Assembly (NCBI GenBank): GCA_947631965.1
Contig: CANRNL010000004.1
Span: 1-64,000 of the forward strand
Reading direction: 5' to 3'
Source: an uncultured Clostridia bacterium
GTDB taxonomy: Bacteria > Bacillota > Clostridia > Monoglobales > Monoglobaceae
DNA length: 64,000 bases
In this document: positions 45,209 to 53,554 of the stretch, piece by piece
Position numbering within the stretch: position 1 is the stretch's first letter
How the letters are laid out: the number at the start of each line of letters is the position of its first letter
Position numbers and translations under genes: made by a program
Notes under the pieces: generated by a model
Told to the model about the DNA's origin: nothing
What the model saw: the letters and a program-made list of their open reading frames with translations, nothing else
The model's database searches: none

Positions 45209-45237
45209 ATTATAGTATCGCGCCGTGCGTTTGTCAA
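45209..45237 (-). promoter_or_regulatory. promoter of infC-rpmI-rplT
   Basis: Minus-strand TTGACA (45237-45232), a 17-nt spacer, TATAAT (45214-45209): a perfect consensus. Confidence 0.92.
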
Positions 45238-45288
45238 GTACTTTTTTAAAATTTTTCAAATTTAATTTTTATGCCGTATTTTTTAAAA

Positions 45289-45320
45289 GCCGAGGCGCCG
45301 CCCGTCCGCGGCGCCTCGGC
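45289..45320 (-). terminator. terminator of the sigma factor operon
   Basis: A perfect 12-bp GC-rich stem GCCGAGGCGCCG with CGGCGCCTCGGC, then TTTTAAAAAAT on the minus strand. Confidence 0.9.
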
Positions 45321-45327
45321 AAAAATA

Positions 45328-46365
45328 TTATTCCACCGTAACGGTCACGTCTCCGACCGTCACGCTCTCAATCTCGGATATATCCGTGATTTTGTCGAAG
45401 TTATAGCCGACCACATTTTTACCCTGCCTATTGTTGCCGTCCTGGAAGTTCAAAAACATAAACGTGGATGTCTCATCGTTTACAACCTCCATACGAATTT
45501 CGCCGCCGTCCTTAAATTTGATAACCGGATTTAAAACCGTAAGCACATCGTCGCCCTCCACTGTAATCCATACAGACATCGGAGAAATTTCAAGCGTCGT
45601 AAACGTATCATCGTTTATGCCGTTTATGTCAACCTTTTGATTCACATAGACGGTCTTTTGCTCGGCGGGAATGCCGTCAAACTGCCATTCAAGCTCCCAT
45701 TCGCCGGGCAGCACGGTTTTCCATTCGCTCTGCGAGTAATCTTCGTTGTGCTCCACATATCCCAAATCCTTGATATAGAGCGACATTCTACAGCCCGCGC
45801 TGAGCGTTCCGACATTCTCGGTGCGGATAAGCACCGTTCTTTTATTGCCCGCCTGAGACACCACGCGGCAACTGCCGCTGCCCATACCCATTGTCCTGCT
45901 GTCATCATAGTCGAAATCCGCGTCCAGCGAATAAATATCGGGCATTATCTCATCTGTGAACACAAAGTCCTGCGGGGCTTCTATGTCGCACAGCGCGTAA
46001 ATTCCGTGATTGTCGGCGAGGGTCTGCTTCACGGTAACGGTAACGCCGTTTTGCGTGACCGTAGCTTCGGGCATCTCCGCCGCGCTTCCCAGCCTCTCCA
46101 TCTGGCTTTCGCTCGGCTTAAAAAGCTCTATCATTTTTTCGTTCCAGCCAAAATTTGCCGCGAAAACCGCCGTTGTCAGCAGAGCGGCAAGCGCCGCCGT
46201 GATGAGCGCCGTTTTATAAATTCTTCTTCTCATAAATATTTTCCTTTCCGCAGGGTCGCCGCTCAAAGCGCCGACGGTCATTCTGCTTATTTTTCCTGTG
46301 TCCGCCCGCAAATCGGTCTTTTTAAATCCGATTTTGCCTCCGAGTTTACGAAGCCGTCTGTTCAT
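45328..46365 (-). CDS. DUF4179-type membrane protein, putative anti-sigma factor
   Basis: 345 residues from the ATG at 46365 (GGGAGGT 7 nt ahead). A cytoplasmic N-terminal part (about 1-45) is followed by one membrane helix (ALITAALAALLTTAVFAA, about 52-69) and a large external domain. This topology, and the 20-nt overlap with the ECF sigma factor gene, point to an anti-sigma factor that holds the sigma at the membrane. The external DUF4179-like domain would be the sensor; its signal is unknown. The N-terminus is short for a classical zinc anti-sigma and has no HxxxCxxC. Confidence 0.78.
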   Translation of the reverse strand: MNRRLRKLGGKIGFKKTDLRADTGKISRMTVGALSGDPAERKIFMRRRIYKTALITAALAALLTTAVFAANFGWNEKMIELFKPSESQMERLGSAAEMPEATVTQNGVTVTVKQTLADNHGIYALCDIEAPQDFVFTDEIMPDIYSLDADFDYDDSRTMGMGSGSCRVVSQAGNKRTVLIRTENVGTLSAGCRMSLYIKDLGYVEHNEDYSQSEWKTVLPGEWELEWQFDGIPAEQKTVYVNQKVDINGINDDTFTTLEISPMSVWITVEGDDVLTVLNPVIKFKDGGEIRMEVVNDETSTFMFLNFQDGNNRQGKNVVGYNFDKITDISEIESVTVGDVTVTVE

Positions 46366-46987
46366 TTCCATACCTCCCGTCCCGAAGCTCGCCGTTTATG
46401 CCGTTTTCTCTGAGCAGTATCTTCATTTTGCCGCGGCACCGCGAGAGCTTCGTTTTTATTTTCGAGCCGCAAATCCCCGTAACCGCCGAGATTTTTGAGA
46501 TTTTTTCGTCGTAAAAATAATACCTCATAAAAATTTCGCTGTCCGGCTCGCCGAGCTTTTGGATTAGCGATATAAGCATCCTGCGCCTTTCCCGCTCCTC
46601 CGCTATTTCCTCGGTGCCGCGCTCGTCCGCAAGCGTCTCGTCGTACTCTTCAAACGTCCGTGCGTTCCGCATACGGTTTTTGGCGCAGTTGCGGGCTATA
46701 ACTCCGAGATACGACCGCACGCTTCCCTTTTCGGCATCCAAGTCGCCCGCGTGCCGCCAGAGAGACACGAACACGTCCGAGACCGCTTCCTCGACGTCCT
46801 CCTTCGACATACCGCTTCCGACAATGTTGTATATTACCGTGCAGACATACGGCGTATAGAGCTTTATCGCCTTTTCCAGACTGCCTCCTCTGCCGTTTTT
46901 CAAATTTATAAGCAGTTTTTTCTCATCAGTCAATTTGAGCTTCAACCCCCTTGTCTTTGTAAAAATAAAAACGACGTCGTTTCGCAT
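46346..46987 (-). CDS. ECF-type RNA polymerase sigma factor
   Basis: Up to 213 residues. Region 2 (EKAIKLYTPYVCTVIYNIVG through EEAVSDVFVSLWRHAGDLD) and region 4 (LISLIQKLGEPDSEIFMRYYFYDEKISKISAVTGI) are clear. The first 14 or so residues may not be translated: the ATG at 46987 has no ribosome site, while AAGGGGG occurs about 30 nt further in, ahead of TTG codons. It is co-transcribed with its putative membrane anti-sigma and appears to be autoregulated from an ECF-type promoter. Confidence 0.88.
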   Translation of the reverse strand: MRNDVVFIFTKTRGLKLKLTDEKKLLINLKNGRGGSLEKAIKLYTPYVCTVIYNIVGSGMSKEDVEEAVSDVFVSLWRHAGDLDAEKGSVRSYLGVIARNCAKNRMRNARTFEEYDETLADERGTEEIAEERERRRMLISLIQKLGEPDSEIFMRYYFYDEKISKISAVTGICGSKIKTKLSRCRGKMKILLRENGINGELRDGRYGNEQTAS

Positions 46988-47001
46988 ATTACACTTTTAT
47001 A

Positions 47002-47028
47002 TACACGCCGAAAGCCGAAACGGTTTCA
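47002..47028 (-). promoter_or_regulatory. ECF-type promoter, probable autoregulation
   Basis: Minus-strand TGAAAC (47028-47023), 15 nt, CGTGTA (47007-47002). The GAAAC and CGT elements match the pattern of ECF sigma promoters, in front of an ECF gene. Confidence 0.6.
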
Positions 47029-47086
47029 CTTTTTATCAATATTTTATATCAAATCCGTTCAAAATAGCAACGGGAGTGTATATAAA

Positions 47087-47776
47087 ATGATTATAACTTT
47101 TTTGAGAACCATTCTGGTCTACTTTTTCGTAATAGTGGTGCTTCGCCTTATGGGGAAGCGTCAGGTCGGAGAACTGGAGTCATCCGAACTGGTCGTGACG
47201 ATTATGATTTCGGAGCTTGCGGTTATGCCGATACAAGACCCTCAGCAGCCTATGGCGAGCAGTCTTATAGGCATACTTATGCTCCTTATAATCGAGGTGC
47301 TGCTCTCCTTTCTCACCTACAAGAACAAAACCGCGCGCAAAATCGTCTACGGCACGCCGAGCGTTTTTGTGGAGAACGGTAAAATCAAGCAAAAAGAAAT
47401 GGAGAACCAGCGCTTCAACATAAACGACCTTATGGAGGAGCTTCGCAACAACGGCGTATGCGACCTTTCGGAGGTCGAGTATGTCATTATGGAGACAAAC
47501 GGCAACGTAAGCGTAATATTAAACGCGCAGAACCGCACGGTCACGCCGTCAGATTTATCGCTGGAGCCCGCTCCGGTAGAAATGAGCTATATAATAATAG
47601 ACGCGGGCGAGGTTATAAAAACCAATCTAAAAACGCTCGGATTTGATGACAACTGGCTTTCAAAGACGCTCGGCGAAAAGGGCTTTAAGCGTCCGAGCGA
47701 CATATTCTATATGTCAGCCAACCGAAGCGGCGACATATACATCATTCCTATGCTGAAAAAGGGGGAAAAGGCGTGA
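47087..47776 (+). CDS. DUF421 (YetF/YdfR family) membrane protein
   Basis: 229 residues from the ATG at 47087 (GGGAG ahead). Three N-terminal membrane helices (VYFFVIVVLRLMGKRQVGELESSELVV at about 10-36 is the family hallmark) precede a conserved soluble domain (NDLMEELRNNGVCDLSEVEYVIMETNG). Role unknown; relatives in Bacillus sit in spore or inner membranes. It overlaps the next gene by GTGA, a pairing (DUF421 with DUF4363) seen widely in spore-forming Firmicutes. Confidence 0.88.
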   Translation: MIITFLRTILVYFFVIVVLRLMGKRQVGELESSELVVTIMISELAVMPIQDPQQPMASSLIGILMLLIIEVLLSFLTYKNKTARKIVYGTPSVFVENGKIKQKEMENQRFNINDLMEELRNNGVCDLSEVEYVIMETNGNVSVILNAQNRTVTPSDLSLEPAPVEMSYIIIDAGEVIKTNLKTLGFDDNWLSKTLGEKGFKRPSDIFYMSANRSGDIYIIPMLKKGEKA

Positions 47777-48147
47777 AATCGGTATGGATCTCGTGGATTT
47801 TGCTCGCGGTCGTGTTTATATTTATCGTCCTGCACGCATTTGTGATAACGGATATGACAAAGGATATTTTAAAATATGTCGACGAAACGAAAGCCGCCGT
47901 TAGCTCCGAAAGCTGGGATGAGGCTTCGGAGGCTATGGAGAGGGTCAAGTCGCGCTGGGAAAGCGGCGGTGTATGGGCAGAGCTTACCATAAGAGCCGAT
48001 CGGCTCGACGATATAAAAATTTCGCTTGACCGCTCCGAGGTACTGTTGTCCGAGCGTGACAAAACCGCGTTTTTGAGCGAATTTACGCGTTTTGAGCTTT
48101 TGGTGGACGATATTCCCGACAACGAGGGTCTGGAGTTCTTAAAGTAG
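47773..48147 (+). CDS. DUF4363 family protein
   Basis: 124 residues from a GTG that overlaps the DUF421 stop. One N-terminal membrane helix (about 5-26) and an outward helical domain with conserved Trp residues (SESWDEASEAMERVKSRWES). Function unknown. Its constant association with DUF421 suggests the two act as one complex. Confidence 0.82.
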   Translation: MKSVWISWILLAVVFIFIVLHAFVITDMTKDILKYVDETKAAVSSESWDEASEAMERVKSRWESGGVWAELTIRADRLDDIKISLDRSEVLLSERDKTAFLSEFTRFELLVDDIPDNEGLEFLK

Positions 48148-48157
48148 CGGGAATTAC

Positions 48158-48186
48158 TTGACATATAAAGCCGTTTATTATAAAAT
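48158..48186 (+). promoter_or_regulatory. promoter of gltX
   Basis: TTGACA at 48158-48163, a 17-nt spacer, TAAAAT at 48181-48186. The leader is about 30 nt, too short for a T-box. Confidence 0.85.
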
Positions 48187-48221
48187 ATATTTTAAATTAA
48201 AAGACAAAGGCGGTTTAATAT

Positions 48222-49865
48222 ATGGATTACAAAAGACTCGCAGACCTGCTTTTCCCGAACGAGCTTAAATCTCCGCGGGAATACGAAGAAATATACCCGA
48301 AGCGCAATCTGCCCGAGGGCGCGACGGTCACAAGAATAGGTCCCAGCCCTACGGGATTTATCCACCTCGGCAATCTCTACAATGCCCTTATAGGGGAGAG
48401 GCTGTCCGCCCAGAGCGGCGGCGTGTTCTTCCTGCGCATCGAGGACACCGACTCAAAGCGTTATGTCGAAGGCGCGGTTGACGTTATACTCTCATCTATG
48501 AAGTTTTTCGGCATCGAGTTTGACGAGGGCGCGACGGTTGACGGCGACAACGGAAGCTACGGTCCGTACCGTCAGAGCCTCCGAAAGGAAATATACCATA
48601 CCTTTGCCCGCGAGCTTGTGCTGTCGGGCAAGGCGTACCCCTGCTTTTGCGGCGAGGATGAGCTTGAAGCTATGAGGAACGAGCAAATGGCAGGCAAGCT
48701 GAACTTCGGTTACTACGGAAAGTGGGCTAAGTGTCGCGACCTATCCTACGAAGAAATCGAGGCTAAAATCAAAAACGGCGAGCCTTATGTGCTTCGCTTC
48801 CGCTCGGAGGGAGACGAGAACAACCGCGTTGAGGTTTTCGACGGCATACGCGGCACTCTCTCGCTTCAGGAAAATTATCAGGACTTCGTGCTTTTAAAGT
48901 CGGACGGCATACCGACCTACCACTTCGCCCATGTGGTGGACGACCACCTAATGCGAACCACCCACGTTGTACGCGGCGAGGAGTGGCTCTCCACCCTCCC
49001 GATTCACGTTCAGCTTTTTGACACGCTGGGCTGGGAGCGCCCCATATATTGTCACACGGCGGTGCTTATGAAGATGGACGGTGAGACAAAGCGCAAGCTG
49101 TCAAAGCGCAAGGACCCCGAGCTGGCTCTTGAATACTACCGCAAGGAGGGCTATCTGCCGTCCTGCGTTACGGAATACTTAATGACTGTTCTAAACTCGA
49201 ACTTTGAGGAATGGCGCGCCGAAAACCCGACCGCTCCGATAGACGACTTCAAATTCACGCTTGAAAAGATGAGCAATTCGGGCGCGCTGTTCGACCTCGC
49301 AAAGTTTGACGACGTGAGCCGCGAGGTGCTTTTGAGAACCCCTGCGGAAGAAATCTACGAAAAGCTGGCGGAATGGGCGCGGGAATACGACCCCGAATTT
49401 TTCAAAATTTTCACCGCAGACCGAGACTTTTCGATAAAGGCAATATCGGTCGGCAGAAGCGGCGACAGACCGCGCAAGGATTTGGTAAATATGAGTCAGG
49501 CGAGGGACTTCCTCTCGTTTTACTATCGCGGCACCTTTAAAATCGAGGACGAATTTCCGCAAAACACAGACGCGGATATGCGCAGGGAGATAATCTCGCG
49601 CTACCTCGACACGCTCGATTTCGGCGATGATAAAACGGCGTGGTTCGCCAAGGTGCGCGTTATCGCGGACGACCTCGGATTTGCGCTTCAGCCGAAAAAG
49701 TACAAGAAAAATCCCGAGCTTTACAACGGAAGCATAAGCGACGTAAGCAACGTCATACGAGTCGCGCTCGTCGGACGCACAAACTCGCCCGACCTTTGGG
49801 AGATAAGCCAAGTCCTCGGCGAGGACGAGACGCGCGCAAGGCTTGCGAAAGCCGCAGAGCTTTAA
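48222..49865 (+). CDS. gltX: glutamate--tRNA ligase
   Basis: 547 residues, class I. The HIGH motif appears as HLGN in IGPSPTGFIHLGNLYNAL, and KMSKS as KLSKR in TKRKLSKRKDPEL. The cysteine cluster before the catalytic core is reduced (CFCGEDEL). The anticodon-binding domain fills the last 170 residues. In many Firmicutes this enzyme also charges tRNA-Gln with Glu for later amidation. No glutaminyl-tRNA ligase is seen in this window. Confidence 0.94.
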   Translation: MDYKRLADLLFPNELKSPREYEEIYPKRNLPEGATVTRIGPSPTGFIHLGNLYNALIGERLSAQSGGVFFLRIEDTDSKRYVEGAVDVILSSMKFFGIEFDEGATVDGDNGSYGPYRQSLRKEIYHTFARELVLSGKAYPCFCGEDELEAMRNEQMAGKLNFGYYGKWAKCRDLSYEEIEAKIKNGEPYVLRFRSEGDENNRVEVFDGIRGTLSLQENYQDFVLLKSDGIPTYHFAHVVDDHLMRTTHVVRGEEWLSTLPIHVQLFDTLGWERPIYCHTAVLMKMDGETKRKLSKRKDPELALEYYRKEGYLPSCVTEYLMTVLNSNFEEWRAENPTAPIDDFKFTLEKMSNSGALFDLAKFDDVSREVLLRTPAEEIYEKLAEWAREYDPEFFKIFTADRDFSIKAISVGRSGDRPRKDLVNMSQARDFLSFYYRGTFKIEDEFPQNTDADMRREIISRYLDTLDFGDDKTAWFAKVRVIADDLGFALQPKKYKKNPELYNGSISDVSNVIRVALVGRTNSPDLWEISQVLGEDETRARLAKAAEL

Positions 49866-49884
49866 AAACAGGGGAGGCAGTGTA

Positions 49885-51921
49885 ATGGGAAAAGACAAAA
49901 GAGAAAACGGTACGCATTATGAGTTTAAAAAGCCGAGCATTTTTGATATGGAGCGCCCGAAGTTCCCTAAACGCGCGGTAATAACCGGCGGTATGCCCTA
50001 CGGCAACAAAACGCTTCACTTCGGACACGTCGGCGGAGTGTTCGTTCAGGCGGACGTATGGGCGAGGTTTTTGCGGGACAGAATAGGCGCGGAAAACGTG
50101 ATTTTCGTGTCGGGAACCGACTGCTATGGATCTCCTATCGTTGAGGGCTACCGAAAGGTGAAAGAGAGCGGAGAGTTTAGCGGCACGCTTGAGGACTTTG
50201 TGCGCTCAAACCACGAAAGCCAAAAAAAGACGCTTAATGACTACGATATAAGTCTCAATCTGTTTGCGGCGTCGGGTCTTGACGAGGCTAAAAAGTTTCA
50301 CGCGGAGGAAAGCCGTGAAATTCTTGAAACGCTCTACAAAAACGGCTATCTTACCAAAATGACCACCTCTCAGTTCTACGACGCGAAGGCGGAGCAGTTC
50401 TTAAACGGCAGGCAGGTAGTCGGAAAATGTCCGGTGGAGAACTGTAACTCGGACAAAGGCTATGCCGACGAATGTTCTCTCGGACACCAGTATATGCCGA
50501 GCGAGCTTATAGACCCCAAAAGCACCCTCACGGGCGAAACGCCCGAAATGCGGGACGTGGTAAACTGGTACATTGATTTGACGAAATTCTTCCCTCTTAT
50601 GCAGGAATACGTCGAAAATATCTCTCAGGACGAGAGCGTACGTCCGCTCGTTTCAAACACGATAAAGGAATTTTTAAATCCTCCCATAATATATGTCAAG
50701 AACGAATTTGAGGAGAATTACGACAAAGTAAAGGCGCAGATGCCGGCTCACCGGATGCACAAGGGTGCGAACAAGACCTCGTTTGCGCTCGAATTTAAGA
50801 ATCTGGACGACAGAGACGAGGCGAGGCGCGTACTCGGCGACAACGGAATACGCTTCCGCGCGGGCAAGACCCTCGTGCCGTTCAGACTGACCGGCAATAT
50901 CGAGTGGGGCGTTCCCGCTCCCGTAATCGAAGGCGAGGAAAATCTCACCGTATGGGTATGGCCTGAGTCGCTGTGGGCTCCGATTTCGTTTTGCAAGACC
51001 TACTTAAACTCACAAGGCAAGGACGCGGACGAGTGGAAAAAGTACTGGTGCAGCGACGACGCTAAGGTGTATCAGTTCATAGGGCAGGACAACATCTATT
51101 TCTACGGCATCGCGGAGATGGCTATGTTTATGGCTCTGAACGCAAAGGACGGTCTTTCGGCACACCCCGCCGACGGAGAGCTTACCCTTCCGACGCTGGT
51201 CGCAAACCATCACATATTATTTCTGAACAAAAAAGCAAGCAGCAGCGGCGCGGTTAAGCCGCCGATGGCGGGCGAGCTTTTGGACTACTACACTGCCGAA
51301 CAGCTCAGAGCGCACTTTTTGAGCCTCGGACTGGGAATCAAGAGCGTCAGCTTTCAGCCGAAACCGCTCAACCCGACTGCGGGAGAGAGCGACGCAGACC
51401 CCGTTATCAAAGAGGGCAACCTGCTTTCAAACGTATTTAACAGAGTGGCGCGCTCCTGCTTCTACTCGGCTCAGAAATACTGCGGAGGAAAGCTCCCGCG
51501 CGGCAAAGTGAGCGACGACGTTTTAAAAGATGCAAAAGAGGTCATTTTAAAATACGAGAGAGCAATGTACCGCTTTGAGTTCCACACCGTTATGAATTTG
51601 CTCGACTCGTATATTCGAAGCGCAAACAAATATTTTGCTAAAAATTCGGCAGCGGCGGACAAGGACAACAACGACGAGCTGCGCATCCGGACTATTATCG
51701 ACACATTCCATATGGTACGCACCGCCGCGCTTTTGGTACATCCAATCGCGCCGCGCGGCACCGAGCTTCTGCTCGAATATCTGCGCTTTGGCAACGAGTT
51801 TTGGGACTGGAACCGCGCGTTTGACACGTTGTACGACTTCTGCGGCGAGGGCGAGCATGAGCTTAAATTTTTGGAGCCGCGCTTCGACTTTTTCCCGCAC
51901 CACCCAAGCCAATTTGCGTAA
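49885..51921 (+). CDS. methionine--tRNA ligase-like class I synthetase with atypical signature
   Basis: 678 residues from the ATG at 49885 (GGGGAGG ahead). Residues 37-50 (MPYGNKTLHFGHVG) give a HIGH variant, His45-Phe-Gly-His48. A zinc-knuckle region (GKCPVENC, YADECSLGHQYMPSELI) and VPVIEG-type core are of MetRS pattern. The KMSKS loop is changed to Lys450-Ala-Ser-Ser-Ser454, lacking the second lysine. A helical anticodon-type domain follows. It could be a divergent main MetRS or a paralogue with another role; a standard metG is not in this window. Same strand as gltX, 19 nt apart. Confidence 0.8.
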   Translation: MGKDKRENGTHYEFKKPSIFDMERPKFPKRAVITGGMPYGNKTLHFGHVGGVFVQADVWARFLRDRIGAENVIFVSGTDCYGSPIVEGYRKVKESGEFSGTLEDFVRSNHESQKKTLNDYDISLNLFAASGLDEAKKFHAEESREILETLYKNGYLTKMTTSQFYDAKAEQFLNGRQVVGKCPVENCNSDKGYADECSLGHQYMPSELIDPKSTLTGETPEMRDVVNWYIDLTKFFPLMQEYVENISQDESVRPLVSNTIKEFLNPPIIYVKNEFEENYDKVKAQMPAHRMHKGANKTSFALEFKNLDDRDEARRVLGDNGIRFRAGKTLVPFRLTGNIEWGVPAPVIEGEENLTVWVWPESLWAPISFCKTYLNSQGKDADEWKKYWCSDDAKVYQFIGQDNIYFYGIAEMAMFMALNAKDGLSAHPADGELTLPTLVANHHILFLNKKASSSGAVKPPMAGELLDYYTAEQLRAHFLSLGLGIKSVSFQPKPLNPTAGESDADPVIKEGNLLSNVFNRVARSCFYSAQKYCGGKLPRGKVSDDVLKDAKEVILKYERAMYRFEFHTVMNLLDSYIRSANKYFAKNSAAADKDNNDELRIRTIIDTFHMVRTAALLVHPIAPRGTELLLEYLRFGNEFWDWNRAFDTLYDFCGEGEHELKFLEPRFDFFPHHPSQFA

Positions 51922-51947
51922 AAGGAATTGAGGGGGGCAAGCAGGAT

Positions 51948-52187
51948 ATGAATATTGAATATAGCCGCGAAGCTGTAAAACACATTGAGGCACTTGACAA
52001 ATCAACCAAGCAAAGAATAAAACAAGCTATTGAAAAATTGCCCGGAGGAGATGTCAGAAAGCTGACCGGCTTCAGAAGAGAATATCGTCTGAGAGTAGGA
52101 AATTATAGGATTTTGTTTTCAAACGAAAGCGGCACAATAGTTATAAAAGATGTTCTGCCACGTCAAGCGGCATATAAAAAATTATAG
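51948..52187 (+). CDS. RelE/ParE family toxin
   Basis: 79 residues. The sequence has the RelE fold pattern: EYSREAVKHIEALDKSTKQRI at the start, LRVGNYRILFS in the core, and basic residues throughout. Such toxins cut mRNA at the ribosome or inhibit gyrase. It lies 26 nt past the synthetase gene and 12 nt before its partner. Toxin-first order resembles higBA-type loci. Confidence 0.85.
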   Translation: MNIEYSREAVKHIEALDKSTKQRIKQAIEKLPGGDVRKLTGFRREYRLRVGNYRILFSNESGTIVIKDVLPRQAAYKKL

Positions 52188-52199
52188 GAGGTATTTGAT

Positions 52200-52391
52200 A
52201 TGAGTAAGGACGCACTCAAAGAACTAATTGATGTGATAGACGAACAAGATATAGAAACAATTTTTCAAATATTGATCCGATTTGTTCCGGAAGAGAAGCC
52301 GCTGTCCGACGAAATTGAAGCAATAAACGACGCGAATAAAAGTATTGAGCAATTCGGTACTGTTCCGCACAGCTGCGTAAATTGGGACTAA
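52200..52391 (+). CDS. putative antitoxin partner
   Basis: 63 residues, acidic, starting 12 nt after the toxin gene with AGGAGG upstream. It begins with ALKELIDVIDEQDIETIFQILIRF, predicted helical, and ends with a short polar tail (HSCVNWD). No helix-turn-helix or ribbon-helix-helix is evident, so any autoregulation would need another factor. The partner role is inferred from position and charge. Confidence 0.7.
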   Translation: MSKDALKELIDVIDEQDIETIFQILIRFVPEEKPLSDEIEAINDANKSIEQFGTVPHSCVNWD

Positions 52392-52409
52392 ATTAAAATT
52401 TTGCGTAAA

Positions 52410-52440
52410 AAAATCTGTGCCGATTATCGGCACAGATTTT
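52410..52440. terminator. bidirectional terminator
   Basis: A perfect 14-bp stem AAAATCTGTGCCGA with TCGGCACAGATTTT, loop TTA, with A/T-runs on both sides. Confidence 0.92.
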
Positions 52441-52460
52441 TTATTGTTGTTCAAACGAGA

Positions 52461-53492
52461 TTATCTCTGAACACGTCCGCTTGCGTCGCCGCCTGCGAGC
52501 GTCTCAACATCCTTTCTCGAAACCATATTGAAGTCTCCGGGGATGGTGTGTTTGAGTGCGGAAGCCGCAACTCCGAATTCAAGAGCATCCTTGAAGTTCT
52601 TGCCGTCCAGGAAGCCGCAAATCGTGCCGCCCGCAAAGCTGTCGCCGCCGCCTACGCGGTCAACGATGGGATGAATTCTGTATTCCTTGGAATGATAGAA
52701 TTCCTTTGCGTCTCTCGAATAGATACAAGCCGACCAGCCGTTATCCGACGCGCTGTGACTTACGCGCAGAGAGCTGATAACATACTCGAAGTTGAACTTT
52801 GCAACCATCTGCTTGAAGATGTCCTCATAGCCCGCAAGCTCAAGGTCGCCCGAAGTGACGTCGGTGTTGCCGGGCTTAAAGCCGAGAACCTTCTCCGCGT
52901 CCTCTTCGTTGCCTATGCAAACGTCAACATACTGCATAAGGTTTGTCATAATCTTCTGAGCCTTCTCGCTCGACCAGAGCTTCTTTCTGAAGTTGAGGTC
53001 AACCGAAACCTTAACGTTGTGCTTCTTTGCAGCCTTAAGAGCAAGCTCCGTAAGCTCAGCCGCAGCGTCCGAAACAGCGGGAGTAATTCCCGTGAAGTGG
53101 AACCAGTCCGCTCCCTCGAAAATCTTATCGAAGTCAAAATCGTCAGCGGTAGCCGTAGCGATTGAGGAGTGCGCTCTGTCGTATACGACGTTGGAAGCTC
53201 TCATCGAAGCGCCTGTCTCAAGGAAGTAAATTCCGAGTCTTTCGCCGCCGCGAGCGATATTCTTTGTGCCCACGTTCATCTTTCTGAGCGCCGCAACAGC
53301 CGAATCGCCAATCGGGTTATCGGGAACCTTTGTTACAAATTCCGCGTCGTGACCATAGTTCGCGAGGGATACCGCAACATTTGCCTCGCCGCCGCCGTAG
53401 CATACGTCAAACTCGTCCGCCTGAAGAAACTTCTCGTTGTTGGGGGTTGATAATCTGAGCATTATTTCGCCCATTGTAACTACCTTTGCCAT
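52461..53492 (-). CDS. kdgK: 2-dehydro-3-deoxygluconokinase
   Basis: 343 residues of the PfkB/ribokinase family. It phosphorylates 2-keto-3-deoxygluconate to KDPG in the cytoplasm. Family motifs are GEIMLRLSTP at the start, CYGGGEANVAVSLANYG, and the catalytic DRVGGGDSFAGG with the active-site Asp. The KDG assignment is supported by the adjacent KDPG aldolase, whose substrate is the product. Second in the eda-kdgK operon. Confidence 0.88.
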   Translation of the reverse strand: MAKVVTMGEIMLRLSTPNNEKFLQADEFDVCYGGGEANVAVSLANYGHDAEFVTKVPDNPIGDSAVAALRKMNVGTKNIARGGERLGIYFLETGASMRASNVVYDRAHSSIATATADDFDFDKIFEGADWFHFTGITPAVSDAAAELTELALKAAKKHNVKVSVDLNFRKKLWSSEKAQKIMTNLMQYVDVCIGNEEDAEKVLGFKPGNTDVTSGDLELAGYEDIFKQMVAKFNFEYVISSLRVSHSASDNGWSACIYSRDAKEFYHSKEYRIHPIVDRVGGGDSFAGGTICGFLDGKNFKDALEFGVAASALKHTIPGDFNMVSRKDVETLAGGDASGRVQR

Positions 53493-53554
53493 ATTTCAAA
53501 TCTCCTTTATTTATGTATTTTTTCTTAAAAATCTAAAAATCAAACAAATTTCGA

